DNA from: Bacteroidetes bacterium UBA1947
GTDB lineage: Bacteria; Bacteroidota; Bacteroidia; Chitinophagales; Chitinophagaceae
Assembly: GCA_002336915.1 (NCBI GenBank)
Contig: DDET01000047.1
Coordinates: 62,001 to 126,000 of the forward strand
Direction: 5' to 3'
Length of the DNA stretch: 64,000 nucleotides
Positions 1-9,900 of this stretch are shown here, in pieces. The translations under genes were made by a program, and so were the position numbers. The notes under the pieces are model-generated. The model was not told the origin of the DNA, did no database searches, and saw only the letters and a program-made list of their open reading frames with translations. Each line of letters starts with the position of its first letter. Position 1 is the stretch's first letter.

Positions 1-1730
1 GTGCTTTGCGAAATATTTATTTTTCCGGGTTCGCTGTTCTGTTCCATCCGGGCAGCGGTATTAACGGTATCGCCCCAAATATCGTAAACAAATTTCTTGA
101 GGCCCACTATGCCCGCTACTACTGAGCCGCTGTTCAGGCCGATGCGTATATCAAAGGCCATTTCGCCAACCTGCTTTTTGCGCTGTTCTACAAATGCAGC
201 TATTTCCATGGCAGCCTTTACCATTTTCACAGCATGTTGTGCATCGGGTACGGGCAAGCCTGCCACGGCCATATAAGCATCTCCGATGGTTTTTATTTTT
301 TCGATGTGGTATTTGGTAACGATCCGATCAAAGGCTTTAAAACAAATATCCAGTTCGTCGACCAGTGCCTGCGGATGCATCTTTTCAGCTACAGTTGTGA
401 AATTGACAAAATCGGTGAAGATGACCGTGATCGAATCAAAATGGCGGGCACCTGCGCTTCCTTTTTTCTTTAGCTCATCGGCCACTTCTGCGGGCAGAAT
501 GTTTAGTAACAAATTCTCAGACTTGCGGCGCTCACGGACAACAAAAATCACGAACATCAAGAGCAGGACAATTACCAAAGCAAATAAAATAGTCTCATTG
601 CGCCTTTTGTTTTGGGCAAGGTCGGTGAGCTTTGCCTGTTGCGCTTTTTCATATTCGGCGCGCTCGGTAGCCAGGTTTGCGATCTTTACTTTCTTATCGC
701 CCGAGAAAACAGAATCCCGGATCATGGTGTGCTGCCGGTAGGCCTCGAAGGCATTCTTATAATCATTCCTGAGCAGGTAAACCATGTACAGCGTCTTATA
801 TGCATCGGATAAATTATCCAACGCTGACAAGCGGGAAAGTATAGGTATGGCCTCATTGAGATAAGTAACCGCCTTGTTCAGATCAGCTTCTTTTTCTGCG
901 GCACTCAAATTCCTTTTCACTTTGCCGGTATCTGCCGCGAGGTCGTAATATATTTCACCCAGGTTGGTATTGTTTATTGCCAGCCCTATCTCGCGTCCTA
1001 TAGCCTTGTTTATAGCAGCTGCCTTTGAAAAATTTGAAATAGCATCTTCGTATTTCAGGGCCTTAACGTACATGTACCCAATGTTACTGTTAACAATGGC
1101 AATGCCTTCCTGATCGTCTATCTCTGCAGATAATTTTAGAGCTTTATTAAAATAGACTAAGGCTGTGTCCCTTTTTGCCATTTCCGCATAGACGATACCC
1201 ATGTCGCTGTAATTATTCGTCATGCTCATCTTTTGACCTAAGGCCTCATTCACTTTGAGTGCCTTTTCATAATATTCCAGTGCTTTGGGATAATCTTTAT
1301 TCTCGCGGTAAACGCTACCCACATTAGCTGTTGTCCTTGCTACGCTTTTTTTGTCGCCTAATGCTTCATTTATTTCCAATGACCTGAAATAACTGTTTAA
1401 GGCATTTGGATAGTCAGAAAGGCCTCTATAGCCTGCACCAAGGGTGTTATACGCCTTAGCAATACCTTTTTCCCACTGTAGCTTTTTTGCGAGTTCCACT
1501 GCGGGCATACTATACTTCAGTGCTTCCCTGGGCTCATAATTGGCCTGCATGGAGCTTAGGGTCACGAGGATGTTCACCTTATTGGTATCTTCTTTAGCTT
1601 TAGAGAGTTCCGTCTTAAGAGAGTCCAGCATTTTCTCACGACCAGCCGGCTGGGCATGGGCTGCAGCAGGTGAAAAAAGGAACAGAAAAATGAGGATGCG
1701 CAGGGTCCTTGGCATACTAAAGGTTAACAT
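1..1730 (-). CDS. TPR-repeat, membrane-anchored class III adenylate/guanylate cyclase (3' end cut by window)
   Basis: The minus-strand frame runs open off the left edge. It begins with a signal-peptide-like stretch (MPRTLRILIFLFLFSPAAAHAQ, broken here as a start at 1715, with an in-frame ATG at 1730). Tetratricopeptide repeats follow, visible as repeated A-L-x-Y-Y-x-K-A-L units. Then come a single membrane segment (about residues 405-425) and a class III nucleotidyl cyclase domain with the metal-binding F-T-D-F and the G-D-T-V-N-T-A-A-R motif close to the window edge. Such proteins make cAMP or cGMP, sensing with the TPR part outside the membrane and catalysing inside; substrate choice cannot be read here. 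The end is missing, so domain completeness is unknown. Family call is firm; role is not. Confidence 0.85.
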   Translation of the reverse strand, partial: MLTFSMPRTLRILIFLFLFSPAAAHAQPAGREKMLDSLKTELSKAKEDTNKVNILVTLSSMQANYEPREALKYSMPAVELAKKLQWEKGIAKAYNTLGAGYRGLSDYPNALNSYFRSLEINEALGDKKSVARTTANVGSVYRENKDYPKALEYYEKALKVNEALGQKMSMTNNYSDMGIVYAEMAKRDTALVYFNKALKLSAEIDDQEGIAIVNSNIGYMYVKALKYEDAISNFSKAAAINKAIGREIGLAINNTNLGEIYYDLAADTGKVKRNLSAAEKEADLNKAVTYLNEAIPILSRLSALDNLSDAYKTLYMVYLLRNDYKNAFEAYRQHTMIRDSVFSGDKKVKIANLATERAEYEKAQQAKLTDLAQNKRRNETILFALVIVLLLMFVIFVVRERRKSENLLLNILPAEVADELKKKGSAGARHFDSITVIFTDFVNFTTVAEKMHPQALVDELDICFKAFDRIVTKYHIEKIKTIGDAYMAVAGLPVPDAQHAVKMVKAAMEIAAFVEQRKKQVGEMAFDIRIGLNSGSVVAGIVGLKKFVYDIWGDTVNTAARMEQNSEPGKINISQS

Positions 1731-1776
1731 TGCTCAGTGGTTTGATGCTTAAAATAGGGTAAGCCTTTGCTGCAGC

Positions 1777-2520
1777 TTACAAATATCCTTTATCGGACAG
1801 GAAGATAGCAACCTCCCTGGCAGTAGTTATGTTGTCGTTATTCTTGAGGCCGATAGTGCATTCTTTGTTATCCTTCAGGGTATTTATTTTACACTGGCCG
1901 CTCAGTTCCTGTATTACGCTCACGGTGGCCACCTTAGCACCATCGGGCAGGAAAAATGTAAAGTTCTTTGCAGGTTTTCCTTCCACCGACACCTGCTCCA
2001 CCTTATAGATGGCAATTACTTTCCCATCCTGCTTTATGTAAGTGCCGGAACCTACGTAGGGCATCTTGCGGTTACGTTCTACAGTTTTGTAATCAGTCTG
2101 TGCAGCAGGTTTAAAATCATCTGTTTTATCCAAAGGGGGAATGCTGCCATAGGCATAAGCGCTCATGAACTTTGCTTCGGAACGGGGATTGTACTGTCCG
2201 CCCACTATCATGTTGGTTTCCACAACCGCCTTTGCCAGGCGTTGTTCAAAATTGGCATCGTTCTTCATGGTTACCTGCTGTCCTGATTCGGCAAAAGTGA
2301 TGATGTAGCTGTGGGTCCACTCATCGTAGCGGGCACTAAGCACTTCAGAGCCCCTGGGTATCTTAATGCTATAGTTGGCATAGGGTGTGCCTGTCTTGTC
2401 CATTTTTGCATAGAGCGCATCACCACTATAGATACCATCTTTACGAACAGATACGCCCTGCGCACCGACAGAAAAGTATGCAAGGAGGAATACGAGCAGC
2501 AGGTAAATATATTTCTTCAT
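1777..2520 (-). CDS. Secreted protein of unknown function
   Basis: A 247-residue protein starting with a clear Sec signal peptide (MKKYIYLLLVFLLAYFSVGAQ). The start at 2520 is chosen over an upstream ATG at 2574 because the signal peptide then begins at residue 1. The mature part has no membrane segment or catalytic motif that I recognise; it is rich in short beta-type stretches and lysine. It sits just upstream of the cyclase gene on the same strand (46 bp gap) and divergent from the glycosyltransferase pair. It is probably periplasmic or outer-membrane associated. No family name can be supported. Confidence 0.7.
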   Translation of the reverse strand: MKKYIYLLLVFLLAYFSVGAQGVSVRKDGIYSGDALYAKMDKTGTPYANYSIKIPRGSEVLSARYDEWTHSYIITFAESGQQVTMKNDANFEQRLAKAVVETNMIVGGQYNPRSEAKFMSAYAYGSIPPLDKTDDFKPAAQTDYKTVERNRKMPYVGSGTYIKQDGKVIAIYKVEQVSVEGKPAKNFTFFLPDGAKVATVSVIQELSGQCKINTLKDNKECTIGLKNNDNITTAREVAIFLSDKGYL

Positions 2521-2579
2521 GTGAATGCGAATTTGCGGCATTAAGGTACGGCTTTTAGACAAATCCTTAAGCATTCTAT

Positions 2580-2587
2580 TATATTTG
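2580..2587 (+). promoter_or_regulatory. Bacteroidota -7 promoter element (TATATTTG)
   Basis: An exact TAnnTTTG match 14 bases before the ATG at 2601. No good TTG -33 element is seen at the usual 19-21 base distance, so this is tentative. It would drive the two GT-C genes with a very short leader. Confidence 0.4.
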
Positions 2588-2600
2588 CTGCAGCTAAGCC

Positions 2601-3962
2601 ATGCGTATTAAGGGAGATAAGAAAGATACCCGTTTCACAGCCATCCTTGTGCTGGTGCATGCCATTGGCTTTTTGCTTGCATGCAGGTATACCCGCATCT
2701 ACATGGGTGATTCGTTTGAGTATATCTACGAGGCACTGAATATCAAGCATCATTTTTTCTTTTACAGCGGCGCGCCTGCTATGCCGGTACGAACTGAATA
2801 TATGACCCTGCGCCCACCGGGATACCCGCTTTTTTTGTTGCTGGTGTATGGTTTTACAGTCAATAACTGGATAGTGCTGGTGTTGCAAAATGCCCTATCG
2901 ATATTCAATATCCTTTACCTGCGGCGGGTATTATTGCATTGCGGATACCAGAAAAAATATGATTGGCTGTTGTTGGTTTTTATAGTTGCCTACCCCGCGC
3001 AGTTAATCTTTGCCAACACCATAGCTCCTGATATATTGCTGCAAACGTTTGCTATACTATACTTCTGCAATTTCTTAAACCTGCTGCAGAAAAAGAGAAA
3101 TGAATTTGCCTTCGTGATGAGCCTGGCCTTAACAGCAGGAATGCTGGTAAAGCCTATTTTATATCCCTTTGTAGTAGTGCATCTTGTGTTGCTCGTGGTG
3201 TATGCAGTTTACCGTAAAACCGGCAGGCTGTCACTGGTTATGATCGCGACACTTCCTTTAGTTGCAACATTGCTCTATAACTCATGGAACTATGAGCGTA
3301 CCGGGAAATTCCATTTTTCCAGCATACAGCCTATTAATGCACTGTACTATAACTGTTACCTTTTTTATATGCACCGGGACGGCATGGCAAAGGCCAGGGA
3401 ATTTGTGCAAGCGGAAAAAGAAAAGATTGCTGCCATGCCGCAGTTCAAAGACCGCTATGAATATGCCGATGCACGCAGCCTGCAAATACTGAAAAGCAAT
3501 CTTGTGCCCTACGGCATTTTTCATGCACGGGAGAGCCTGCGTTTTTTTATAGAACCGGGTAAGGGAGAAATGGACCTGTTTACCGGCAAGCTTACTTACG
3601 GAAGGCTGTATGGCGATAAGTCCTCAGGCTTTTATGCCACGCTGAAACGTGACGGCATGGCAGGCATGAAAGAATATTTCAGCAATAACCCTTCGATGAT
3701 CGCCGTACTTATTGTGCTGTTTTTCAATTGCCTGCGCGCGGCGGGTATAATATTGTTCCTGTTCAGCAGGCGGATAGCACCGGGCATAAGGCTTTCAGCA
3801 CTGCTGTTTTTGTGCTATTTTGCGTTAATGACCGGGCCTATTGCCAACACTCGTTACTTTTTACCGGTATCGCTCATCAGCATAAGCTGCGCGGTCATGG
3901 GCTTTATGCCACTACTGCAAAAACACAAAAACCAAACAGACCCTGAACGTGGAGCAGTTTAA
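2601..3962 (+). CDS. GT-C-fold membrane glycosyltransferase-like protein (ArnT/PMT type)
   Basis: 453 residues with about ten hydrophobic membrane segments. The first loop has the acidic pair of the GT-C fold (G-D-S-F-E, about residue 36) and, after it, the R-P-P-G-Y-P motif typical of ArnT/PMT-like enzymes that move a sugar from a polyprenyl-phosphate donor on the periplasmic face. The following gene starts 14 bases before this one stops, so the two are translated together. The acceptor (glycan, lipid or protein) cannot be inferred. Bacteroidota often carry such pairs as unassigned surface-glycan genes. Confidence in the fold is good; in a specific reaction, low. Confidence 0.7.
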   Translation: MRIKGDKKDTRFTAILVLVHAIGFLLACRYTRIYMGDSFEYIYEALNIKHHFFFYSGAPAMPVRTEYMTLRPPGYPLFLLLVYGFTVNNWIVLVLQNALSIFNILYLRRVLLHCGYQKKYDWLLLVFIVAYPAQLIFANTIAPDILLQTFAILYFCNFLNLLQKKRNEFAFVMSLALTAGMLVKPILYPFVVVHLVLLVVYAVYRKTGRLSLVMIATLPLVATLLYNSWNYERTGKFHFSSIQPINALYYNCYLFYMHRDGMAKAREFVQAEKEKIAAMPQFKDRYEYADARSLQILKSNLVPYGIFHARESLRFFIEPGKGEMDLFTGKLTYGRLYGDKSSGFYATLKRDGMAGMKEYFSNNPSMIAVLIVLFFNCLRAAGIILFLFSRRIAPGIRLSALLFLCYFALMTGPIANTRYFLPVSLISISCAVMGFMPLLQKHKNQTDPERGAV

Positions 3963-5493
3963 AAAATACTCGCCATTTTTTACAGCAGCACTTCTCATGT
4001 GCGTGTTGCTGGTTGTTATTTACCCATACTATCATTACTATGTGGACCCCGATGCTGTTGCATACCTTACCATTGCCAGGCGCTATGCCCGTGGTGATAT
4101 AGCCAATGCGATAAACGGCTACTGGAGCCCATGGAGCTGCTGGCTGGTAGCGCTGATGATGAGGAGTGGCTTTGATGACCTGCTGTCGATGGTGGTGGTG
4201 AATACGATCGGTGCTATTGGTTTCCTGTACATATCGCAATCGTTTTTTCTGAAATTCGGAGTGGTAAAAAAACTGCAATCTGTGTTGAGTATTACGCTTG
4301 CCTTGTTCTTATGCTACGCAATATTCTGGCAGAGCTTTGATGATATATGGGAGTGTTTCTTTTTGTTGGCAGCGTTGCGGGTAATGCTTAGCGATAAGTT
4401 CAGTACACAGCCTGCCCTATGGACGCTGACAGGGATAATAGGAGCACTGGCCTACTTTGCCAAAGCTTACGCTTTTCCGTTCTTTATACTGAATGTTATC
4501 TGCTGTACTTATTTTATAGACAAGAAGCAATGGCTGAAAATATCAGCCATCAGTATACTTATCATGATATTTTGCAGCAGTGGCTGGATATACCTGCTCC
4601 ACCAGAAATATGGAATATGGACCACGTCTACAGCAGGTACACTCAATATGTCGTGGTACCTGCTAGGGCATCCGCAGTGGAAAGAAGGGATCAGGCATTT
4701 GATACCGCCGCATTCTGCAAGCTCACCCTACTATTGGGAAGACCCCTGGTATGCAAATGGTGATACACCGCAGTTCTGGAGCTCCATTCAATTGCTCGGC
4801 AGGCAGTTCTTAAAGGGCGGCTATAATTTTCTGAAGTTCATACTCAGTATTCTGCAGCTTTCTGTTTTCTTTCCCCTGATCATTTGGCTGGCAGTAAAAC
4901 TGCTGCGTTCGGAGAAAACCAAGGCATTGTTCCCCGGCAAAACCGCCGTACTTGCTCTTTCCTTCCTGCTGTTTCCCTTGGCTTACATGCTTATCAATTT
5001 TGAACCGAGGTATATATGGTATATGCTGCCCTTGGCTATGGTAATGGGAGCAGTATATATTCAAAACAGGTGGGCCGGCAAAAAACAGGTGTTTGATTTT
5101 GTTACCATATTATTTGCAGCGAGCTTCCTCGTAGTACCGGCCATAGGAATGAAAAAACTGCACAATGAAGGCAAAGTTGAATATGAACTGGCGCAACAAT
5201 TTAAAGCAGGAGGCTTGACCGGAAGCTTTACCTCGAATGCGAAAGCGGGCGTGGAAACACAGAAAATGGTGCGGCTGGGGTATTTTGCCAATAGTCTCTC
5301 TTATTATTACCCGCTACCTAATACCTCGCTCAGCGAAGTGCAAAAGGAAATACAACGCTATCACATTAAATATTACTTCTACATCTGCAAGAGGCCCCTG
5401 GATGACTTCGCATTGGCCGACAGGTACGGATTCCCTTACAAACTGGTATATGCCAGCGGTGCCATGAAGATATTCGAAATGACCCAGCAATAA
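3949..5493 (+). CDS. Second GT-C-fold membrane glycosyltransferase-like protein
   Basis: 514 residues, polytopic membrane protein starting at a GTG that overlaps the end of the upstream gene. A D-P-D-A motif in the first extracytoplasmic loop (about residue 32) matches the DxD-like site of GT-C enzymes, and a W-S-P-W motif lies shortly after. The soluble C-terminal tail of about 120 residues is typical of the superfamily. The close coupling with the preceding GT-C gene suggests both act on the same lipid-linked or surface glycan. No closer family is recognised. Confidence 0.65.
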   Translation: MEQFKKYSPFFTAALLMCVLLVVIYPYYHYYVDPDAVAYLTIARRYARGDIANAINGYWSPWSCWLVALMMRSGFDDLLSMVVVNTIGAIGFLYISQSFFLKFGVVKKLQSVLSITLALFLCYAIFWQSFDDIWECFFLLAALRVMLSDKFSTQPALWTLTGIIGALAYFAKAYAFPFFILNVICCTYFIDKKQWLKISAISILIMIFCSSGWIYLLHQKYGIWTTSTAGTLNMSWYLLGHPQWKEGIRHLIPPHSASSPYYWEDPWYANGDTPQFWSSIQLLGRQFLKGGYNFLKFILSILQLSVFFPLIIWLAVKLLRSEKTKALFPGKTAVLALSFLLFPLAYMLINFEPRYIWYMLPLAMVMGAVYIQNRWAGKKQVFDFVTILFAASFLVVPAIGMKKLHNEGKVEYELAQQFKAGGLTGSFTSNAKAGVETQKMVRLGYFANSLSYYYPLPNTSLSEVQKEIQRYHIKYYFYICKRPLDDFALADRYGFPYKLVYASGAMKIFEMTQQ

Positions 5494-5547
5494 CATTGCC
5501 TTAGCATTTTCGCCGGCTCAGATTATCAAATTATCAATTTGGAGTGT

Positions 5548-5555
5548 TACCTTTG
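5548..5555 (+). promoter_or_regulatory. Bacteroidota -7 promoter element (TACCTTTG) of fbaB
   Basis: An exact TAnnTTTG match 27 bases before the aldolase ATG, in the short gap after the GT-C operon. The -33 element is weak. Confidence 0.5.
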
Positions 5556-5582
5556 CACCACTTTTAAAAATCGCATACATAC

Positions 5583-6641
5583 ATGGCATCTAAAAAAATA
5601 CAAGAGCTGCTGGCCGATAAGGCAGAGTACTATTTAAACCACAAGAGTACTACCATTGATAAATCTGCTATACATATCCCCTCACCCAGTCATATAGACG
5701 ATGTTTGGACCGGTACTAACCGCAACATCCAGACCATTCGCAGCATTAATACCCTTTTGGGCAACGGACGCCTTGGCAATACCGGTTATGTATCTATCCT
5801 CCCGGTCGACCAGGGTATAGAGCACAGCGCGGGCGCTTCATTTGCACCAAACCCAATATACTTTGACCCTGAGAACATAGTGAAGCTGGCTATAGAAGGC
5901 GGCTGTAATGCAGTGGCTTCTACATATGGCGTACTTGGTGCAGTAGCACGTAAATATGCACACAAGATACCTTTCATTGTAAAGGTGAACCACAACGAGT
6001 TTATTTCTTACCCAAACAAGTTCGACCAGATCATGTTTGGCACTATTAAAGATGCATGGAACATGGGTGCCGTGGCTGTGGGTGCTACTATCTATTTCGG
6101 TTCGGACGAAAGCGCGCGCCAGATAGTGGAAGTGGCTAAGGCTTTTGAATATGCGCATGAACTGGGTATGGCTACAGTACTGTGGTGCTACCTGCGTAAC
6201 AGCGCTTTCAAGAAAGACGGTGTTGACTACCATGCTGCTGCCGACCTTACAGGACAGGCGAACCACCTGGGCGTAACGATACAGGCCGATATCATCAAAC
6301 AGAAATTACCTACCAATAATGGTGGTTATACTGCTATCAACTTTGGTAAGACCAGCAAACTGGTTTATGATAAACTGACTACCGATCACCCGATAGACCT
6401 GTGCCGCTACCAGGTAGCTAATTGCTATATGGGCCGTGTGGGCCTGATTAACTCAGGTGGTGAATCGAAAGGTGCAACTGACCTGGCTGAAGCAGTAATG
6501 ACCGCGGTGGTGAACAAGCGTGCCGGTGGCATGGGCCTCATCAGCGGACGTAAAGCGTTCCAGAAACCAATGAACGAAGGTGTGGAACTGCTGAACACGA
6601 TACAGGATGTTTATTTGGATAATGAGATTACGATAGCTTAA
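5583..6641 (+). CDS. fbaB: Class I fructose-bisphosphate aldolase
   Basis: A 352-residue protein of the FbaB/DhnA type, close in length to E. coli FbaB (350). It splits fructose-1,6-bisphosphate into dihydroxyacetone phosphate and glyceraldehyde-3-phosphate through a Schiff-base lysine. The segment A-D-I-I-K-Q-K (lysine about residue 239) matches the place of the catalytic lysine, and the early P-V-D-Q-G-I-E-H block is a family signature. The gene stands alone with its own promoter element and a strong terminator. It acts in glycolysis/gluconeogenesis in the cytoplasm. Confidence 0.92.
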   Translation: MASKKIQELLADKAEYYLNHKSTTIDKSAIHIPSPSHIDDVWTGTNRNIQTIRSINTLLGNGRLGNTGYVSILPVDQGIEHSAGASFAPNPIYFDPENIVKLAIEGGCNAVASTYGVLGAVARKYAHKIPFIVKVNHNEFISYPNKFDQIMFGTIKDAWNMGAVAVGATIYFGSDESARQIVEVAKAFEYAHELGMATVLWCYLRNSAFKKDGVDYHAAADLTGQANHLGVTIQADIIKQKLPTNNGGYTAINFGKTSKLVYDKLTTDHPIDLCRYQVANCYMGRVGLINSGGESKGATDLAEAVMTAVVNKRAGGMGLISGRKAFQKPMNEGVELLNTIQDVYLDNEITIA

Positions 6642-6658
6642 TTAAGACTAAAACGCGT

Positions 6659-6690
6659 AAAAAAGTCCCCGCAATGCGGGGACTTTTTTT
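6659..6690 (+). terminator. Rho-independent terminator of fbaB
   Basis: Eight-pair GC-rich stem GTCCCCGC/GCGGGGAC (6665-6672 with 6676-6683), loop AAT, flanked by an A-run and followed by seven T. It begins about 18 bases after the stop. Confidence 0.9.
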
Positions 6691-6994
6691 ATGATTACAG
6701 TCTTGTAATCCTGCTATTTCCCAAAAAATTTAATTGTGAGGCTATAATCCAGAAATACAAGTAGTTTCCTGGTTAAATGAAACACAATAACAAATACGAG
6801 CAAGCCGATATGTCTATTGCAATAATTAGCAGCCCGTAAAAAAGTACAGTATATTTTATTCATAAAAGGGTCATTAAACAATAAGAAACATTGGAGTTGC
6901 AGCAGCAGAGGAGCTTTAACATAACAGTAACTTATTGAGATAAAGTCTATACATAACAAGGTCATATCTATTTTTATACCCCAAAAAAAATAGA
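6691..6994. other. AT-rich gap of about 300 bases upstream of the adhesin gene
   Basis: No convincing gene. A 96-codon minus-strand frame (6714-7004) has low-complexity hydrophobic content and no family signature. The region probably carries the promoter and leader of the large adhesin-like gene, but I see no exact TAnnTTTG with a spaced TTG. Confidence 0.5.
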
Positions 6995-9900
6995 ATGACA
7001 ACAAATTATTTTTCCCTTAAACGAGCGCTTATGATCACGCTCGTTTTAGCCCTGGCGAATACCAGCCAGGCACAATGCCCCGCAATAACCTGCCCAGGCA
7101 ATATCTCGGTGGCAAAAGATCCGAATACATGCGGGGCAATTGTAAACTTTGTGGCACCGGAAGGTACTAACCCCTGTGGCGCTACCACCTTTAGCTACAC
7201 AGGGGGAATGCAAACATATAATGTGCCTGCTAATGTATCTTCCCTCACCATCACAGCGAAAGGCGCTCAAGGCGGATCAGGCGGCGGCACCGGCGGATCG
7301 GGCGCTATTATTACCGGTACAGTGGCTGTAACAGGCGGCAGCACGCTAAAAATACTTGTGGGCGGCACCGGAAGCAATACCGGCGGCGGCCCGGGCGGAG
7401 GTGGCGGTAGTTTTGTAACTACCAACGCAAACTCGCCGCTGATCGTGGCCGGTGGCGGCGGCGGTAATTTGGGATCGGCGAACGGCAACCAGGACGCGTC
7501 GACCAGCAATAACGGGCTGAACGGCTATAGCCCCGCATACCCGAACCTGTATGGCATTGGTGGTACGGGCGGTAATGGCGCCACCAACTCTCCCAGTGGC
7601 GGACCACATGCCGGCAATGGCGGTGGCCTTAACACTGCCGGCGCTGTAGGACAATGTGGTGGTCCCGGCCAGGCATTCATCTCCGGAGGCGCAGGCGGTA
7701 CCGGGTGCAGTGGATATGGCGGATATGGGGGCGGCGGCTCCGGCGGTAACAATGGAAGCGGCGGCGGCGGAGGTTATTCCGGCGGCGGCGGCTCTTATCA
7801 TACCCCCGGCAATGGCGGCGGCGGCGGCTCTTATAATGCCGGTACCAACCAGTCGAATACCGTAGGTAATACCGGCAATGGCTCGGTTGTTATCTCGGGC
7901 GCCGCAGCAACCACATTAATAGCAGGTCTTCCTCCCGGATCTCTTTTTCCCATCGGCGTAACAACCGAAACATACCAGGTAACGGATGCGCTAAATAATA
8001 CCGCCACCTGCTCTTTCACAGTTACGGTAACAGACAATACAGTGCCTGCAATATCTTGCCCGGCAAATGTAAATACGTGCACCAATGTCGTTAATAATAT
8101 AGCTCCGACGGTAACAAACGGATCCTGCTCGAATGTGACATACACGATCACAGGCGCTACTATAGCGAACGGTGTGAATGATGCAAGCGGTACCTTCTTT
8201 AATACCGGTGTATCTACTGTAAAATACAGGGTATCCAATCCAAACGGTAATTTCGCTGAATGCACTTTTACAGTGACCGTGAGCGCCGTTGTTACCCCAA
8301 CTATAACCATATCGGCAAACCCGGGTAATGTGATTTGTGCAGGCACCCCGGTAACTTATAGCGCCACTATCACCAATGGCGGACCAACACCAGCCTACCA
8401 GTGGAAAGTGAACAATGTGAATGTGGGCAACGCAGCTACTTATACTTATACTCCGCTTAATACTGACGTTATAACATGCGTGCTTACCAGCAACGCTACC
8501 TGCGCCAATCCTGTTACAGTTACCAGCAACAGCATAACCATGACTGTTAACCCGACCGTGACTCCTACTATTTCCATATCGGCGAACCCAGGCAATAATG
8601 TTTGCGCCGGTACAGCGGTAACGTACACTGCAACCACTACCAACGGTGGGCCTTCGCCTGCGTACCAGTGGAAAGTGAACAACGTGCTTGTGAGTACTTC
8701 CGCGCTCTTTACTTACACACCTGCAAACACTGATGTGATCACCTGCGTATTTAACAGCAGCGCCAATTGTGCAAACCCTGCCACGGTAACCAGTAACAGC
8801 ATCACCATGACGGTGACGCCAAGCGTGGCGCCCACTATAACTATTACGGCAAATCCCGGCACGAGTGTATGCTCAGGTACGCCTGTAACATTCACTGCCA
8901 CGATCACAAACGGAGGCCCTGCACCTACCTACCAATGGAAGGTGAACAATGTAAATGTTGGTGTTGCAGCCTCATATACTTATACACCTGCTAATAACGA
9001 CGTGGTAACATGCGTGCTTACCAGCACTGCCACCTGCGCTGTTCCTGCAACATTAACCAGCAACAGTATTACTATGACCGTTAGTCCTAACGTAAGTCCT
9101 ACGATCAATATTGTTGCGAGCCCTGCAAGCCCGGTTTGTGCAGGCACCCTGGTAACCTTTATAGCCACAGTAACTAACGGCGGACCATCGCCCAGCTACC
9201 AGTGGAAAAAGAACAACGTAAGCGTGGGTGGCAATACAGCGACCTACATCACCAATACGCTTAATAACAACGATGTTATCACCTGTACGCTGACCAGCAG
9301 CGCCAATTGCGCTTCCCCCCTTACTGTTACAAGCAGCAGCATTACCATGACGGTTACTTCGGCAGTAACACCAACCATAAGCATCACGGCAAGCCCTGCC
9401 ACTACCGTGTGTCCTAATACGGCAATAACCTTTACCGCTGCAATAAGTAATGGCGGGCCCTCACCTGTTTATCAATGGAAAAAGAACAATGTGAATGTGG
9501 GTGGCAACCAGGCGACATATACTGCTGCTTCAATCGCAAACAATGATGTTGTTACCTGCACCCTTACCAGCAATGCCACTTGTGCGAGCCCGGCAGTAAT
9601 TACCAGCAATACTATCGTCATGACTGTTTTGCCTAATGTAACACCGGCGATAAATATCGCGGTAAATACGGGTAACATAATATGCGATGGTACACTGGCC
9701 ACTTTCATGGCTACCGCTACTAATGCAGGACCGGCACCTGTTTACCAATGGAAAAAGAACAATGTGAATGTGGGCGCTAACTCCTCATCTTATGCACTCA
9801 ACAACCTGGCAAGCGGCGACGTAGTCACTTGCGTACTTACCAGTAATGCAGACTGCGCCAGCCCCAGCACTGCCACCAGCAATAGTATTACGATGACCGT

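Noticed and set aside
6714..7004. 96-codon minus-strand frame upstream of the adhesin
   Set aside because: Low-complexity hydrophobic sequence in AT-rich DNA, no family, start overlapping the adhesin start.
7346..8346. Several open minus-strand frames opposite the glycine-rich part and repeats of the adhesin
   Set aside because: They are shadows of repetitive glycine- and threonine-rich coding sequence; no independent signals.
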